Shown: positions 11,401 to 22,160, counted from the stretch's first letter. The stretch is 64,000 bases of DNA from Choristoneura fumiferana (GCF_025370935.1 NC_133476.1:21670300-21734299); one strand, 5' to 3'. The notes: generated by a model not told the origin, from the letters alone. A program made the numbers and translations.

Positions 11401-14400
11401 CGATTAAAATCATTTTATTTAATTCAATGTTTCTATTTTTTTCGTGAAATATAAAGGTACGGATTATGCTTATTACTTAGCACAAAAGCATGCTATTAAT
11501 GAGCAATTACTACCGTGATACTAGCGTGTATATTCGTGGATTTTCGTGAATCGTTTAAATAATTGCAGATCGCATTCCATAACATCGATCTTTTACAAAA
11601 TCGATTCTTATTGCGCATCACATGAAATCACATCCCTAAAGGTAGCCAGCGGGGCGCGGAGGGTGCCGAAAAGGTTATGTCACGTGGCTGGCAACATGAC
11701 GGCTGGCTGGCAGCGAAGCGAAGGCATGAATGAATGAATGCGATCAACGAAATTCAATAGATTCTGGTTAAATGTCAACTTTAATTGAAATCCGAAAAAA
11801 CCGGATTTTTAGTTTAAAAATCCGAATTTATAAAGACAGCAAAAATCCGGATTTTTTCGGTTATTTCGGATTTCGAACTATCCGGATTGCAATCCCTATG
11901 TGAATCCCAGTGGAATCACAATTTCATTTCTGTAATGACTGCTTCCTCATCAAGTCTTTTTTTGTAATGCCCAGTCTACAAGGACCCGGAGTCGTTCTCG
12001 TGGGAGTCTTACCTAGCGGAGACGGGGGCGGCGGCGGCCCCCCGCGCGCCTTCAAGACGCGCGCCCCGCAAGGGTTCAAGCCCGGCATGAAGCTGGAAGT
12101 GGTCGACAAGAGGGTATGTACAATTGTTTATTTATTTTAAAACATTTTCTTTAATCTTCTATATGTTTAAAAAACCGGCCAAGTGCGAATTGGACTCGCG
12201 CACCGAGGGCTCCGTACAAATTTGTATTTATGAATATGAAGGGTCCACGGAAAGAACATGCCTAGTCACTTTTTTTTTAATTGAGATTTTAATCTTAAAA
12301 TATAGAGCTCACAAAGTACTATGACTTACCATTGAATTAAATAATCTGAAAACAATATAAAATCTATTTTTTTATGTTTTAAATAAATGGTAACCATAGT
12401 AATTGTTTGTGATGACTAACTTTCAAACCGCTATAACTCAAAAAGTTGCTTAGGTGACTAGACACGTTCTTTCCGTGGACCCTTTATATTCAGTGTTAGC
12501 AGAGCCCCTCTCCTAGGCAAAATGAAGGCAGTGTTGGGTTCTTTTAGATGTTTTTTGACATAGACAGTCAGTCATGTAAAATTATGATTTTAAGACTTTT
12601 TATTGATCGTGCTATAAGAGCTACCGTCATAAAAAATCGTGTTTCTAGGGCAGCCGGAACTTCCTAAGAATTTTTTGACAGGCAATTTGTAGGTATCTAA
12701 AAACCGTGTTGGCGCGTAGTTGTAAACCGTGTAGCTGAAACACTACATTTGTAGACCAAGTTCCAGCCAAGGTCACCTGTTAGACGTTGTTTTACAACCG
12801 TCTGGAACGCGCTTAACGTAATGAGGGCTATCGCGTATGAATTCGCCGCTAAGGCGCTAGTGTAGCGTGCGGTCTCCGAAATGTCAAATCTCATAGTTTT
12901 TGGGTGAGCTACGCGGGTTTATTTATAATTAGAATTATATTGTGAATATTTTGCAATATCTGAAATTAAGTATGGCAAATATGCGTTCCGAGGCAATGAA
13001 TCTCTGTGTTTTGAGACAGTTTTGTCTTTCGGAAACCTTTGTCCTCCCTTTTTTCCGAACAAAACGGGGACTATGGAACACTGTGACATGCTCGATATTT
13101 TTATGGTACGGTTTTAAGTGTATTGAATATGATTTTAATCTAAACTTTTTTTCACGCCCGTAATAACAGACTTTGAAAGCCATACTTAAAAACCTCACGC
13201 AACAGTGCGCCATCTAGTGAGACAAAAAACGATAGCCTTCATTGTCCCACGTGTTGTCAGGTCCCGTTCCTGATCCGCGTGGCGAGCGTGAGCGCGGTGA
13301 AGGGTCACCAGGTGCGCGTGTCGTTCGACGGCTGGCCCGACGAGCTGTCCTACTGGCTGGACGACGACTCGCCCGACATCCACCCGGTCGGCTGGTGCCT
13401 CAAGACCGGCCATCCGCTGGAGCCACCGCTCAGTAACTATCACCCACGTTTTTACTGTCTTTACTAGCTTTTACCCGCGGCTTCGCTCGCGTAAACAATA
13501 CAATCTGGCATTTGAATTGAAACTAGAATTTCATGTATGACACAAATGATGTTAGTACTTGTTGCTTAGAATATAGCCACTTATACCTAGTGCTATCCAG
13601 GAAGACGCGTGATTTTGTCATTAGGCATTAATGACATTGTAATAAGAATGTGTGTAATCGTGAATGACTATACGTTATGCCTATCCAATTTATTAAAAGT
13701 GTAAACAAACCGATTTCATCAAAATTCTTGTATAAACACCCACTGGATTGAATCAGTAACACATTTATCTATAATTTGTGTCTTTTAACTATATGTCTAA
13801 TCACTTTTTTCACCAAAATTCACTTGACTTCAATATTTATATTTAATTTGAAAAATCTTCGTCAAAATCTGACGTTATTTCTTGATTGAAACATGTGTAT
13901 AATCTATAGTAGCATAGACTAGCGTTGAGATGGTGGAAAATTTGACATTTTAAAAATCGATTAATGCGCGAATGAATAAGCGATTTTTATTTACTTTCCT
14001 TAAAATTAAAAAATAGTTACTGCTTTTATAATTGAATAAACAGTCGTTGGAAAATAAAATAAGTAAGTTGGAAGTATTGTAAATAATAAAAAAGACAAAA
14101 ATACGTTGATCTACGAGTATTCAATCAATCAATAATCGATTTACTGAACAGATTATTTATTTTTCAATAGGTTCTAGGTTTTCACATCACTAAATGTCTA
14201 TGGTCGGGTTAATGGTGTCTGTTTACGCTTGTCATAAATTGGATTGGAATACAATATACCTATTATTGGGTTGTCTCAAATGCCTCTGCGGTCGTGGTTC
14301 CCCTTCATGTCCTTTAGCGTCTGTTGTGTTACAGCGTCTGAGGAGCTGTCGACGGCGGGCCCGTGCGGCGTGGGCGGGTGCCGCGGGCTGGGCTCGCTGC

Positions 14401-17400
14401 GCGGCGGCGCGCACAAGACGCACGTGGCCGCGTCCGCGTGCCCGTACCGCGCGCCCGCCTCGCCCGCGCCCCAAGACCGCCTCGCCGCGCACCCCGCCCT
14501 CACCGCGCCCAGGTGACACCACCAACCACCAACCACCAACCACCAGCCGCCACACAAACACATAACTTACCCCTATGTCACACAAAAATTACACAAATTA
14601 TATTAGCCTTCGCAAGTTTTAAGTTATTATTTTCATCATCATCATCATCTCAAGCCTCTCTTAACCAATTTGGTGTAGGCCTCTTTCAGCTTTTTCCACG
14701 TCGCTCTATTCTGAGCCGTCTGCATCCATTTACTGCCCGCAACTCTCCCGATGTCATCCCTCCAACGCATCTGAGGTCTTCCAACCGGTAAAGCCTTGCA
14801 CCGCGAGTCTGTTTTTCGGGCAACGTGACCACCCCATTGCCACTTCAGCTTGGCTACCTGTTGTATAATATCGGAAACTTTGCTTTGTTTCCTCAACCAG
14901 TTGTTAATCTTCCGATCTCGTAATGTTACTCCACCAGCCTACGCTCCATAGCCCTTTGAGTGACTATTCTATTAACCTCTGGAAAATGGATTTGGTTGTT
15001 ACCCAAGTTTCCGCTCCGTATGTGAGGACTGGTAAGATGCACTGGTTAAATATACGTGCTTTTTGACGACTGGTAAGGTTCATTCTGAAAGCAAAGTCCA
15101 ACCTTGCGAAGGCTGCCCAGCCCAGACGCACTCTCCTGCCAATTTCTGTTTCCTGGTTCTCCTTTCCGACTGATCGGAATCCGTATTGTCTAGCAAGACC
15201 TTGCATTTTAAACTATAGTCTGATCATTAATTGAATAGAAATTTTAGGTGCGACGACGAGCGTAGCGAGGAGGAGCGTGTTAGGTTCAACTATGACCAAA
15301 ACAAGAATTGTAATATATGCATTTTTCTTAGTGAAAATTCAGTGTTGTTGTTTCAACCATTATAGAAAACATACTGTATAGATTTTGAACGTATACATTA
15401 TGAAAATATGCTTTTTGTGCCATACAGTTGTGGTCATATAATTAAGAACGATTTTTTATAGAGAAGATTTTTTCAAACTGACAAGTGTTACTAACTGTAT
15501 GTATATTTTTGTACTTCTCTCGGTATCGTAAAACTTTTCCTTACTAGCGGTAAGTTCATTTATACATATAATTGGCTAAAAAATAAATAGATAAACTTTA
15601 TATATTACATCTAAACCTAGTATTACTACTTACTGGCTGGTCATATAATTAAGAACGCTGAATAGTTTATTTTTTATTCAAATTTAAATAGAGAGCGAAC
15701 CGCCGCTTTGTGCTTTTAGGTTATTATTTGAATAATTTTGGCGCCATTTAGTGCCGTAAAAGTCTTAAAGGCGATTGCTTCATATAAAAACGACGGGGAA
15801 AAATAAAAGTTGTGATAAATCTACAAGAAAAGTAATACTAAAACTTCGCGACAAGAATTGGTCGTATAAACACATAGCCGATCATCTGCAATGTTCAAAA
15901 ACTATGGTTTTCCACGCCATAAAGCATTTTGCTACGTATCAAACTACTTCAAATGTTCCGCGTGTACCTAGACAAAGAAAGTCATCTCGTCGAGATGATC
16001 GAAATATCGTTCGTTTGGCAAAACAACATTCTTTTAAAGGGTCTAATGAGTTGAGAAAAGAATATTTTGGCGAAAACAACCCTTCAGCAATCTCGGCACG
16101 CAGTATTCGAATGCGTTTGGTGGAAGAAAAGTTGCACGGAAGGATAGCAAGGAAGGTGCCTATGTTGAAACGGTGTCATAGGCAAGCCCGGCTTGCATTT
16201 GCAAGAAGATATGAAAACTGGACAGTCAGACAGTGGAAAAACGTTCTTTTCTCTGACGAGACAAAACTAAATAGGGTATGTTCTGATGGCAAACGATATG
16301 TAAAACGGCCTCCAAATAAAGCATCCGACCCAAAGTACACAAAAGTAACTTTAAAGCATGGCGGGGAAATGTAAAAATTGGGGATGTTTTTCTGGACATG
16401 GTGTTGGACCTGTTAGGCTGATAGAAGGAAATATGGATCAATTTCAATACAAAAACATACTGGAAGAAACAATGTTACCATATGCTAAAGGCGTGCTTCC
16501 GGTTATTTGGACATTCCAGCACGACAATGATCCCAAGCATACTGCACGTACCGTTAAGGAATTCCTCACATCGCAATCAGTTTCTGTCTTAGATTGGCCA
16601 GCCAACAGCCCCGATCTTAGAGCAATAGAGCATCTTTGGTGCGAAGTCAAGAAAAAAGTTTCAAATCGACAGTGTGGCAATTTAAGAGAACTGTATGACG
16701 TATTCTTAGAAGAATGGAACTCTATCTCTCTTGCGAACTGTCAAACAATGATAGATTCAATGCCTCGCCGGTGTAAGGCAGTAATAAACAGCCGTGGACA
16801 TGCTACTAACTATTAATTTTAGTTAAAATGTATTACATTGCTTTTTTTTCTGTACAAACTTCACGTTAGTGTGATTTAGTTAATCTGAGTTTCAAATAAA
16901 AAAACTTTCGAACCGTTCAATAAATCGTTCTTAATTATTTGTCCAGCTTCATTACTATTTGAATTTGTTACTAAAGAGAATAAAAACAAAATTTGTAAAA
17001 AAATAACAGTAATTTTATTCTTTATTCTAAATCCCGTTTGCTCTATTCATGTGGCTGTTTCATAACGTAACTAGTTACTTCTAAGAAGGACCCACGACTA
17101 CACATGACATGATTTAGTTAAAAATAATCTGGAACTTCAATTCGTTCTTAATTACATGGCCACCACTGTATGACTAAGAACCATTATGCATTGTAACCAT
17201 TATATATTTTGACCACTACGCATTTCAAGCTTTTGCGCTTAGAACTTATGTCAAATAACTTTATATATTTTGATGCATTATATTTTATAATTTTCGGTAT
17301 TTCAACTGTATGTATTTCAACCGATATGTATTTTAAATTTATACATTATAATACTTACCCATTGAAGGCACATAGGTGAAGATTTTTTGTGGACCGCTTA

Positions 17401-20399
17401 CCGCCCCCCACTAGGCCTACAGCACCCACAAGGGGACGTTATCGACCACTTTAGGAAAGACTAACGTAGATGGTGGAATCCTCGTCCGTTTTTTTTACCG
17501 ACTTCATCATCATTACTAACATTTCAAACGAAACTAAACCATGAAACTGATTATCATCTTATTTACTTTTAGAGTCCTGGGTCCACCGAAGCCCGCCGAA
17601 ACTCTGACGCCCACAAGTGATACGGTCAAAGAGAAGTAAGTTACGGGGAGCATTATAATAATAAATGTAAATGGACAAGTGGAGGAATGTTAATTTTTAT
17701 GTTATACTGTTGTTTTGTTTCAGACCAACAAGGGGTAGGCCTCCAAAGCATAAGAGAGTTGAAGAAGTATCAAAAACTGATCCGGTAAGTTTCATTCATA
17801 TTTTTTTTTCTATATTTCTTACGTATTGTTTTAAAAAAATATATATTATCAGGCGTTTAACATCCACAAATTTATTTTTTGCTGTGAATACATGAACGTT
17901 ACCCAGGTGGTTACGTTCCTTTCGTACTGAGCTAATCTGAAAAGAATACGGGAAGCGACTGCTTATGGCACTTACCCACTGACCCATACACACATCGACG
18001 ATACACTATGACTATGGCGTATCACGCTTATTCTACAATATTCTGGTCGGTCAGGTGTCAGACGAGGAGTCTGCGTCGAGCAGCGGCGGCAGCGCCAAGC
18101 GCTGGCGCGGCGAGGGCGACGGGCGGGAGGAGCGTGAGGTGCGGGAGGAACGCGATGGGCGGGACGAGCGCGATGCGCGGGACGAGCGTGAGAGGCGCGC
18201 GGAGCGGAGCGCGACAGACCGCGCGCGCGCGCTGCAGCCCGACGTCGCGAGACACGTGGCCGCGCTGCAGCTGCCCAGCCAGCCCGACGTCTGGACGCAG
18301 GTAACTTACACATGGCTAAATGAGGATCTGAAGGTTCAAATGAGTCGGATTCTATAGGCTCTTATTTCAAAGCCGTAAGTCAAAAAATCTTAATTCAATT
18401 TAAGCTATAACAAACACTTATGAATGTAAATAATCTACCACTGACCGGTTCGGAAAAACCTCTGTTGAGAAGAATCCGGTAAGAAACGGAGTGAGGTATA
18501 TACGTTCAAATATTTAATTAAAGAGCTTACTTGAGGGCATACTTGAATACTTACGCTGTTTTTTATTTTTTTCAGTATGTTGCACCAATTATAATCAATT
18601 GATTTTTCGTATGGTAGTAGCTAATAGTATTTGCAATTTATATGTTTCTTTTTCATAGTTGTACCCTCAAAAAAACTTGTGAGAAAAAGGTGTCAAAACA
18701 TAAATTGTTATTTTTTACTTTTATTTTTCACGTATAAAATATTAATACAATTGTAGGGTATACTCTCACAAAAACTACGTAACTGTGATTTTGTTTCAAT
18801 GCTTTAGCTGCTATGGAAGAGAAAAACGAGTTTGAAAAAAATTGTTAGGAAACACATTTTTGACATTATCTCTGTGACAGTTCAAGATAGAGAGAGGGCT
18901 CAAAGTTGGAGTGATTACTAGTAATGAGGCGACAAACAATTGACATTCACCAATTCAACTATTCCTCACAGGGGCCACATGTCCTTCCTTAGCCTGCTAA
19001 ACCCTTATTTTCAAATCTTATCGACTCCGAGGACTGACTAACTCCGACCTATCTTTCGGATCAAGCGAACCGCATGATAATAAAATCGTCGGTTATTAAA
19101 GATTTGTGTGGCCTAGAACGAAGGGCATTATGGTAAATGATTGTTGATGTTGCTTGCAGGAAGATGTGTCGGCGCTGGTGGGGCGCGTGGCGGGCGCGGC
19201 GGCGGGCGCGGCGGCGCGGCGCGCGCGGCTGGCGGGCCGCGAGCTGCTCATGGCCTCCTGCGAGGAGCTTGTCGCTTGCCTGCGGCTGCGGCTCGGCCCC
19301 GCCGTCAAGGTGACACTCCATTTCCTATACTAAGGGGCTGTTTCACCATCCATTGATAAGTGTTAACTGACGGTTAAATGTGATGCCGTCTCCGTCTATT
19401 CGAACAAAACAAATAGAGACGGCATCACATTTAACCGTCAGTTAACACTAATCAATGGATGGTGAAACAGCCCCTAAGGCTACAATGCGTCATACAGGCA
19501 CTGATGAACTGGTTGCCGATCACATACTTGGAGACAGACATTTTGGATATTTTAGTTGTAGAGTCGACAATGAAAGTCCTTTGCTGCCCTAAAGTTCAAT
19601 TAAGGTTGTACAGCTTCAAACATTAAGAACTGGTCTGCTATATCACTTGCAAGTCAACCATGCATATTTTATTTTTTCATCTCACTAATATTACAAATGC
19701 GAAAGTTGTAAGTCTGTTTGTTTGTTACTTCATCACGTCTAAACCGCTGAACCGAAATTTAGATGAAATTCGGTATTCGGATAGTAGTCCCGGGGAAGGA
19801 CGTAGGATACTTTTATCTCGGAAAATTGCATAGTTCCCGGGGGATAGCGATAATAGTATATTGTACAACAAGAGCATAAAACAAGCCATTTTACGCGAGA
19901 CGTTTATATAGCCACCCGAGTCGGTACGGCGAGGGTGGATAGACACGTCGAGGGGAAAATTGGTTTAATGCTCGAGTTTTACACTCTGCTTTTCACTTCG
20001 ATGGCGAGGAAATGAAATAGCAACAGTGGAAACATTGTTCACTTACTAGGTGCCTTTTATTTTTCATGCATTGGTAATATAGTTATAAATATTTAGTTTT
20101 ATTAATTTATTTTGATTTATTTGATTGATTTTTAGTTTATACAAATTAAAAATTATAAAAAAAATACACTGAAACTTTTTTGTTGGTGGCTGTTTAGGCT
20201 TGATTGCCTTGGTTAAGACCGTTGGTGGATCGAAGATTTTACTTTATGCATTAGAGCATAAAAATGTGACACTTCTGGCCACTACATAGATAATATGCAA
20301 CCAACAGCTTATTTGTACATTTCGCTATTTTATTTAATAAAGAATTTAATTCCCCAGGTTTACGGAGCCGTCCGCCAGCTGCGCCGCGTCGTGTCCTGA
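2478..20399 (+). CDS. l(3)mbt: Lethal(3)malignant brain tumor protein: MBT-repeat chromatin reader
   Basis: This is a nuclear methyl-lysine reader; fly L(3)mbt represses germline genes (family knowledge). The exons are 2478-2630, 2708-3475, 4650-6839, 8186-8411, 11975-12113, 13261-13432, 14335-14512, 17573-17635, 17724-17784, 18055-18300, 19160-19309 and 20358-20399. They give 1,462 aa once one base is restored in exon 5, close to the fly protein. Domains in order: disordered N-terminus with VPVQ and YTxSIPE repeats; FCS zinc finger about 795-825; MBT1 about 904-1004; MBT2 about 1012-1113, with reader-cage residues D1054, F1077, W1080 and Y1084 intact; MBT3 about 1120-1217; C2HC finger C1227/C1232/H1246/C1252; AT-hook 1299-1308; Arg/Glu-rich stretch; SAM domain about 1397-1455, ending in LGPAVKVYGAV. 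The start is the first ATG in frame with exon 2. Two short upstream ATG frames (2415, 2468) precede it. Introns carry many mobile elements. Confidence 0.93.
3476..4649 (+). other. l(3)mbt intron 2
   Basis: This is an AT-rich intron. About 4340-4435 carries a fragment, in reverse orientation, of the same repeat seen at 36598-36800 (taacccctga ... tttgaccgc). Nothing else recognisable is present. Confidence 0.5.
7118..7257 (+). mobile_element. RTE-type LINE 3' end with (GAT)n tail
   Basis: The + strand encodes RTE-like tail motifs (SRWMRKAQDRSEWRALGEAY, then VQQWTSFG) followed by a stop and a (gatgat)n run at about 7229-7256. The copy is 5'-truncated and lies in l(3)mbt intron 3. Confidence 0.75.
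7880..8120 (-). repeat. Unclassified interspersed repeat
   Basis: It contains ccatgtcccactgctgggct, the complement of the gcccagcagtggga phrase found in SINE and LINE tails elsewhere in this window, followed by a moderately GC-rich stretch. It ends about 65 bp upstream of l(3)mbt exon 4. Confidence 0.4.
8446..8579. mobile_element. Fold-back MITE
   Basis: The left end ggtcctgttttac ... gataaatttatg pairs with the right end cataaaatttatcactggtgaaacagggcc. It is a short palindromic DNA element directly downstream of l(3)mbt exon 4, beginning about 35 bp after the donor. Confidence 0.7.
8580..10589 (+). other. l(3)mbt intron 4, left part
   Basis: This is mostly AT-rich sequence without recognisable features. 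The exception is a sharp GC/CpG-rich island at about 9914-10045 (ggcggcgcgcgcgcacgccg region) that lacks an open frame. It could be an internal regulatory element or promoter; no function can be assigned from the sequence. Confidence 0.4.
10590..10757 (-). mobile_element. Partial MITE, same family as 56644-56860
   Basis: The reverse complement begins agggcggttacagactagcg and shares blocks such as gtttttggaagcgc and cgtatgccaaaaacgaccg with 56644-56860. The opposite terminal repeat is missing. The hAT element at 10766 lies directly beside it. Confidence 0.65.
10766..11898. mobile_element. Non-autonomous hAT-type DNA transposon, 1,133 bp
   Basis: The terminal inverted repeats are tagggattgcaaaatccgg and ccggattgcaatcccta. 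They are flanked by an exact 8-bp target duplication, tgtgaatc, at 10758-10765 and 11899-11906, which is the hAT signature. Both ends contain iterated aaatccgga-type subterminal motifs (10783-10850 and 11792-11886), as expected of transposase-binding repeats. No transposase frame is present. It sits in l(3)mbt intron 4, with its right end about 76 bp before exon 5. Confidence 0.88.
12038..12043 (+). other. l(3)mbt: Apparent 1-bp deletion (C6 run) in MBT3 of l(3)mbt
   Basis: Upstream of the run, exon 5 reads DPESFSWESYLAETGAAAAP in one frame. Downstream, FKTRAPQGFKPGMKLEVVDK continues in another. A seventh C restores a continuous MBT repeat whose length matches the ETGASAVPTWAFK stretch of human L3MBTL1. 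It also makes the whole CDS a multiple of three (4,388 + 1 = 4,389). It is either a homopolymer error in the assembly or a real lesion in this allele. Confidence 0.85.
12168..12486. repeat. Fold-back repeat in l(3)mbt intron 5
   Basis: agggtccacggaaagaacat at 12240 has its complement (gttctttccgtggaccct) near 12465-12483, with roughly 190 bp between the arms. The left flank, aaccggccaagtgcg, resembles the start of the repeat family at 25568. Confidence 0.55.
12820..13243 (-). mobile_element. MITE 'AATGAGGGCTATCG' copy A, abutting l(3)mbt exon 6
   Basis: The element is about 424 bp, with termini aatgagggctatcgcgtatg and its counterpart gatagccttcatt. It is closely similar over its length to copies at 41721-42112 and 44806-45232, in the opposite orientation. 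Its right end lies 17 bp before the first base of l(3)mbt exon 6 (13261), so the acceptor region is partly transposon-derived. Confidence 0.85.
13433..14334 (+). other. l(3)mbt intron 6
   Basis: This is an AT-rich intron. Around 13465-13495 is the phrase agcttttacccgcggcttcgctcgcgt, common in lepidopteran interspersed repeats by my recollection. Nothing else is recognisable. Confidence 0.4.
14640..15210 (-). pseudogene. RTE-clade LINE ORF2 C-terminal remnant
   Basis: Two antisense frames, 14964-15206 and 14645-14896, read typical RTE ORF2 ends: RRVRLGWAAFARLDFAF and LPVLTYGAETW, then LKWQWGGHVARKTDSR and VGRPQMRWRDDI. They are separated by a disrupted stretch and followed by a (GAT)n tail at 14636-14650 (written as cat repeats on +). 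It is a dead copy within l(3)mbt intron 7. Confidence 0.85.
15425..17168 (+). mobile_element. Tc1-type transposon with IR/DR ends, 1,744 bp
   Basis: The ends begin cagttgtggtcatataatta and finish with its imperfect complement taattacatggccaccactg (three mismatches), flanked by TA target duplications at 15423-15424 and 17169-17170. A second copy of the repeat lies inside each end (about 15636-15657 and 16926-16947). This is the IR/DR layout known from Sleeping Beauty-like elements. It surrounds a broken transposase gene and has inserted into AT-rich repetitive DNA in l(3)mbt intron 7. Confidence 0.9.
15775..16816 (+). pseudogene. Tc1/mariner transposase (DD34E), frameshifted
   Basis: The enzyme of this family cuts and pastes the element at TA sites. 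Frame one (15775-16374) holds the paired helix-turn-helix DNA-binding region and the first catalytic Asp (FSDETKLNR). Frame two (16358-16816) holds the second Asp (QHDNDPKHTAR) and the catalytic Glu (NSPDLRAIEHLW), with exactly 34 residues between them, hence DD34E. The frames do not join at 16362-16385. The HGGGN-type region there fits two single-base losses. The usual NPIE is changed to RAIE. No clear ATG opens the first frame. It is probably inactive. Confidence 0.88.
17171..17572 (+). other. l(3)mbt intron 7, right end
   Basis: This is AT-rich sequence with loosely repeated phrases (cattatatattttgac, gtatttcaacc) that also appear left of the Tc1 element at about 15350-15420. The Tc1 copy therefore seems to have landed inside an older degenerate repeat. 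Confidence 0.45.
18383..18487 (-). mobile_element. LINE 3'-end fragment, (TTTGAC)-tail family
   Basis: It matches the 3' end at 57838-57961 in reverse: aagtcaaaaaatctt, ttcaatttaagctataacaa and accggttcggaaaaacctct. It is a short, diverged copy in l(3)mbt intron 10. Confidence 0.75.
18488..19159 (+). other. l(3)mbt intron 10, right part
   Basis: This is AT-rich sequence without a recognisable element. Confidence 0.4.
19334..19474. mobile_element. Near-perfect palindromic MITE with TAA target duplication
   Basis: ggggctgtttcaccatccat at the left is matched by atggatggtgaaacagcccc at the right. The whole 141 bp folds on itself around a short centre (ctattcgaacaaaacaaa). TAA flanks both sides (19331-19333 and 19475-19477), compatible with PIF/Harbinger-type insertion. 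A second copy is at 43157-43293. It begins 25 bp after the exon 11 donor of l(3)mbt. Confidence 0.88.
19690..19960 (+). repeat. Interspersed repeat, 'taaaccgctgaaccg' type
   Basis: The sequence runs attacaaatgcgaaagtt ... acgtctaaaccgctgaaccg ... agtcccggggaaggacgtag ... ttcccgggggatagcgataa, a widespread lepidopteran repeat by my recollection. Related pieces occur at 55190-55580 and 55820-56010. The class is uncertain. Confidence 0.55.
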
Positions 20400-21950
20400 T
20401 TGCGAATGCGCCGGCGCGCCATCACCATACTCATGTAGGCCTGAATCCTCACACACACCTAACTACGCTCATGCTTTGTTGAAACGGTGCCACAAAAATC
20501 CTGCGAGTGTATATTGCAGCAATCAACCTATCACTTATGTCTGGGCCGCACACTGGACTAGTGTCATGGCAAATGGCGAGGGATGGAAACAAATTCGTAA
20601 TGTGGCTACGTTACTCATTATGCCCAGTGCTTTCTCTCTGTCTCTCTGATCATAACCGGCAGAGATAAATATGGCCGGCGCATCGTACATAGCGGCAGTG
20701 CGTTTGGCAGACCGAGGAGCACAGTGTTGGGGCTAGGGTTAGCCCCTCGCATGATTTTTCTCGCATCATGTCGGCATTACGCTTAGGTGGAAGTGACCAG
20801 AGACCACACAGGGATATTGATAAGTGATGTTTTGTAAACAAAGATGAAATTATTATAAGTGCAGTGACGTGACACAGATGTGCAGTGGAATTCGATGTTA
20901 AACTCGGATAGTCTGATATATTTTGTACATATTAGATGTCTTGTTATTAAGAGAGACGTTTTTCAGTTTTATTTCTGTAATTAGTGAAGTGGAATTAGAG
21001 AGTCAATTGGGGCTGACAATATTTGTAATAAGCTTATATTTTGCATCGGGCAATGTTATAGGAGGTGCACAAATTATATGGGGGCTTTGAACTTGGGAGG
21101 TTGTGACGGTGTGGCCGCCTTCTGTTTATGTAGCCGTTGAGATCTTCATGAGTTAAAATCAGTCCATATCCTTTACGCAAAATTTATTAATTTTTATGTC
21201 TATTATTGCATACATAAAATCCCTTGTAAAAGGAATGGAACAGAAGTCTTATTATATTTTTTAAATTATGAAGTTTATATTTTTATTACAGTAGATGATA
21301 AGTATGTGTGCAATTTGTTTTTTCTTTAGGTATACCTCATTTATGTTGCTGACACTTAGGATTAATAATATCAGTCAACCATAGAATAGTTAAGTATGAT
21401 TTCGAGTTGTAATGATTTAAATGATGGAGTATTTCTAAGTTGAATCTGTAACAAGTTTTTGCTTGATATATTTTTTTTTATATTTAGTTGGTGTTGAGAA
21501 TTGGTAAATCTTGAAAATTGATATTGTAAACTAGAGAAGTATATTTAATTGGTTTTCTTTTTCTTTCACAAGAAGTGTTCGTCGAAATCAGTTTTTCTAA
21601 CATGTAAATAAGTAATTTTTTACGTGTAGTTCCTAATACCTTATAATCTTGTCGGCACTGTCGAACTGATCATCAAATACCGTATGTATTTTACACATAC
21701 AGTATTTTACTGACTTAAAAGTATCATCATATTTAGCTTAATGTTGACATTTTGTTGAATCTGTAAAAATAACATACATCTTGTTTGGATATGCTACGTC
21801 AGCATTTTGCCAGGGGCTATGTACAAAGTTACAAATAGTGTAATATTTTTACGCAAAACAGTTAGTGTTAAGGATGGTGCCATTTTCGTTGGCATAAGCT
21901 ATTCTAAACTGTTGTTCGATAATAAAAAAAATGAAAATGATGTTGCTTTT
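20400..21950 (+). other. l(3)mbt: Probable l(3)mbt 3' UTR
   Basis: This sequence follows the stop codon with no other gene. It lacks an earlier strong AATAAA until 21921-21926 and ends before the MITE at 21986. The extent is inferred only from the poly(A) signal. Confidence 0.5.
21921..21926 (+). terminator. Poly(A) signal AATAAA, l(3)mbt
   Basis: This is a canonical hexamer followed within 30 bp by a GT/T-rich stretch (gatgttgctttt), the expected downstream element. Confidence 0.5.
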
Positions 21951-21985
21951 AATTTCTAGATTTTAGTTCCTTTTTGCTCTTAATA

Positions 21986-22160
21986 AGGTGCACCCGCACC
22001 GCAGTAATTTTTGTGGAGCAACAAGTTAAAGCTAGACTAACTTTATTAGCTAACCGACAGCACCACAAAACAACACAAGTTTTTATAGTTGCCTGATATT
22101 ACTCTATTGCACTAATGTTGCTCCACAAAAGTTAACTGCGGTGTGGATGGACCTTTAGAT
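21986..22160. mobile_element. Fold-back MITE between l(3)mbt and Prp19
   Basis: The left end aaggtgcacccgcaccgcag ... tttttgtggagcaac pairs with the right end gttgctccacaaaagttaac ... tgcggtgtggatggaccttt. The centre is AT-rich. Confidence 0.75.
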
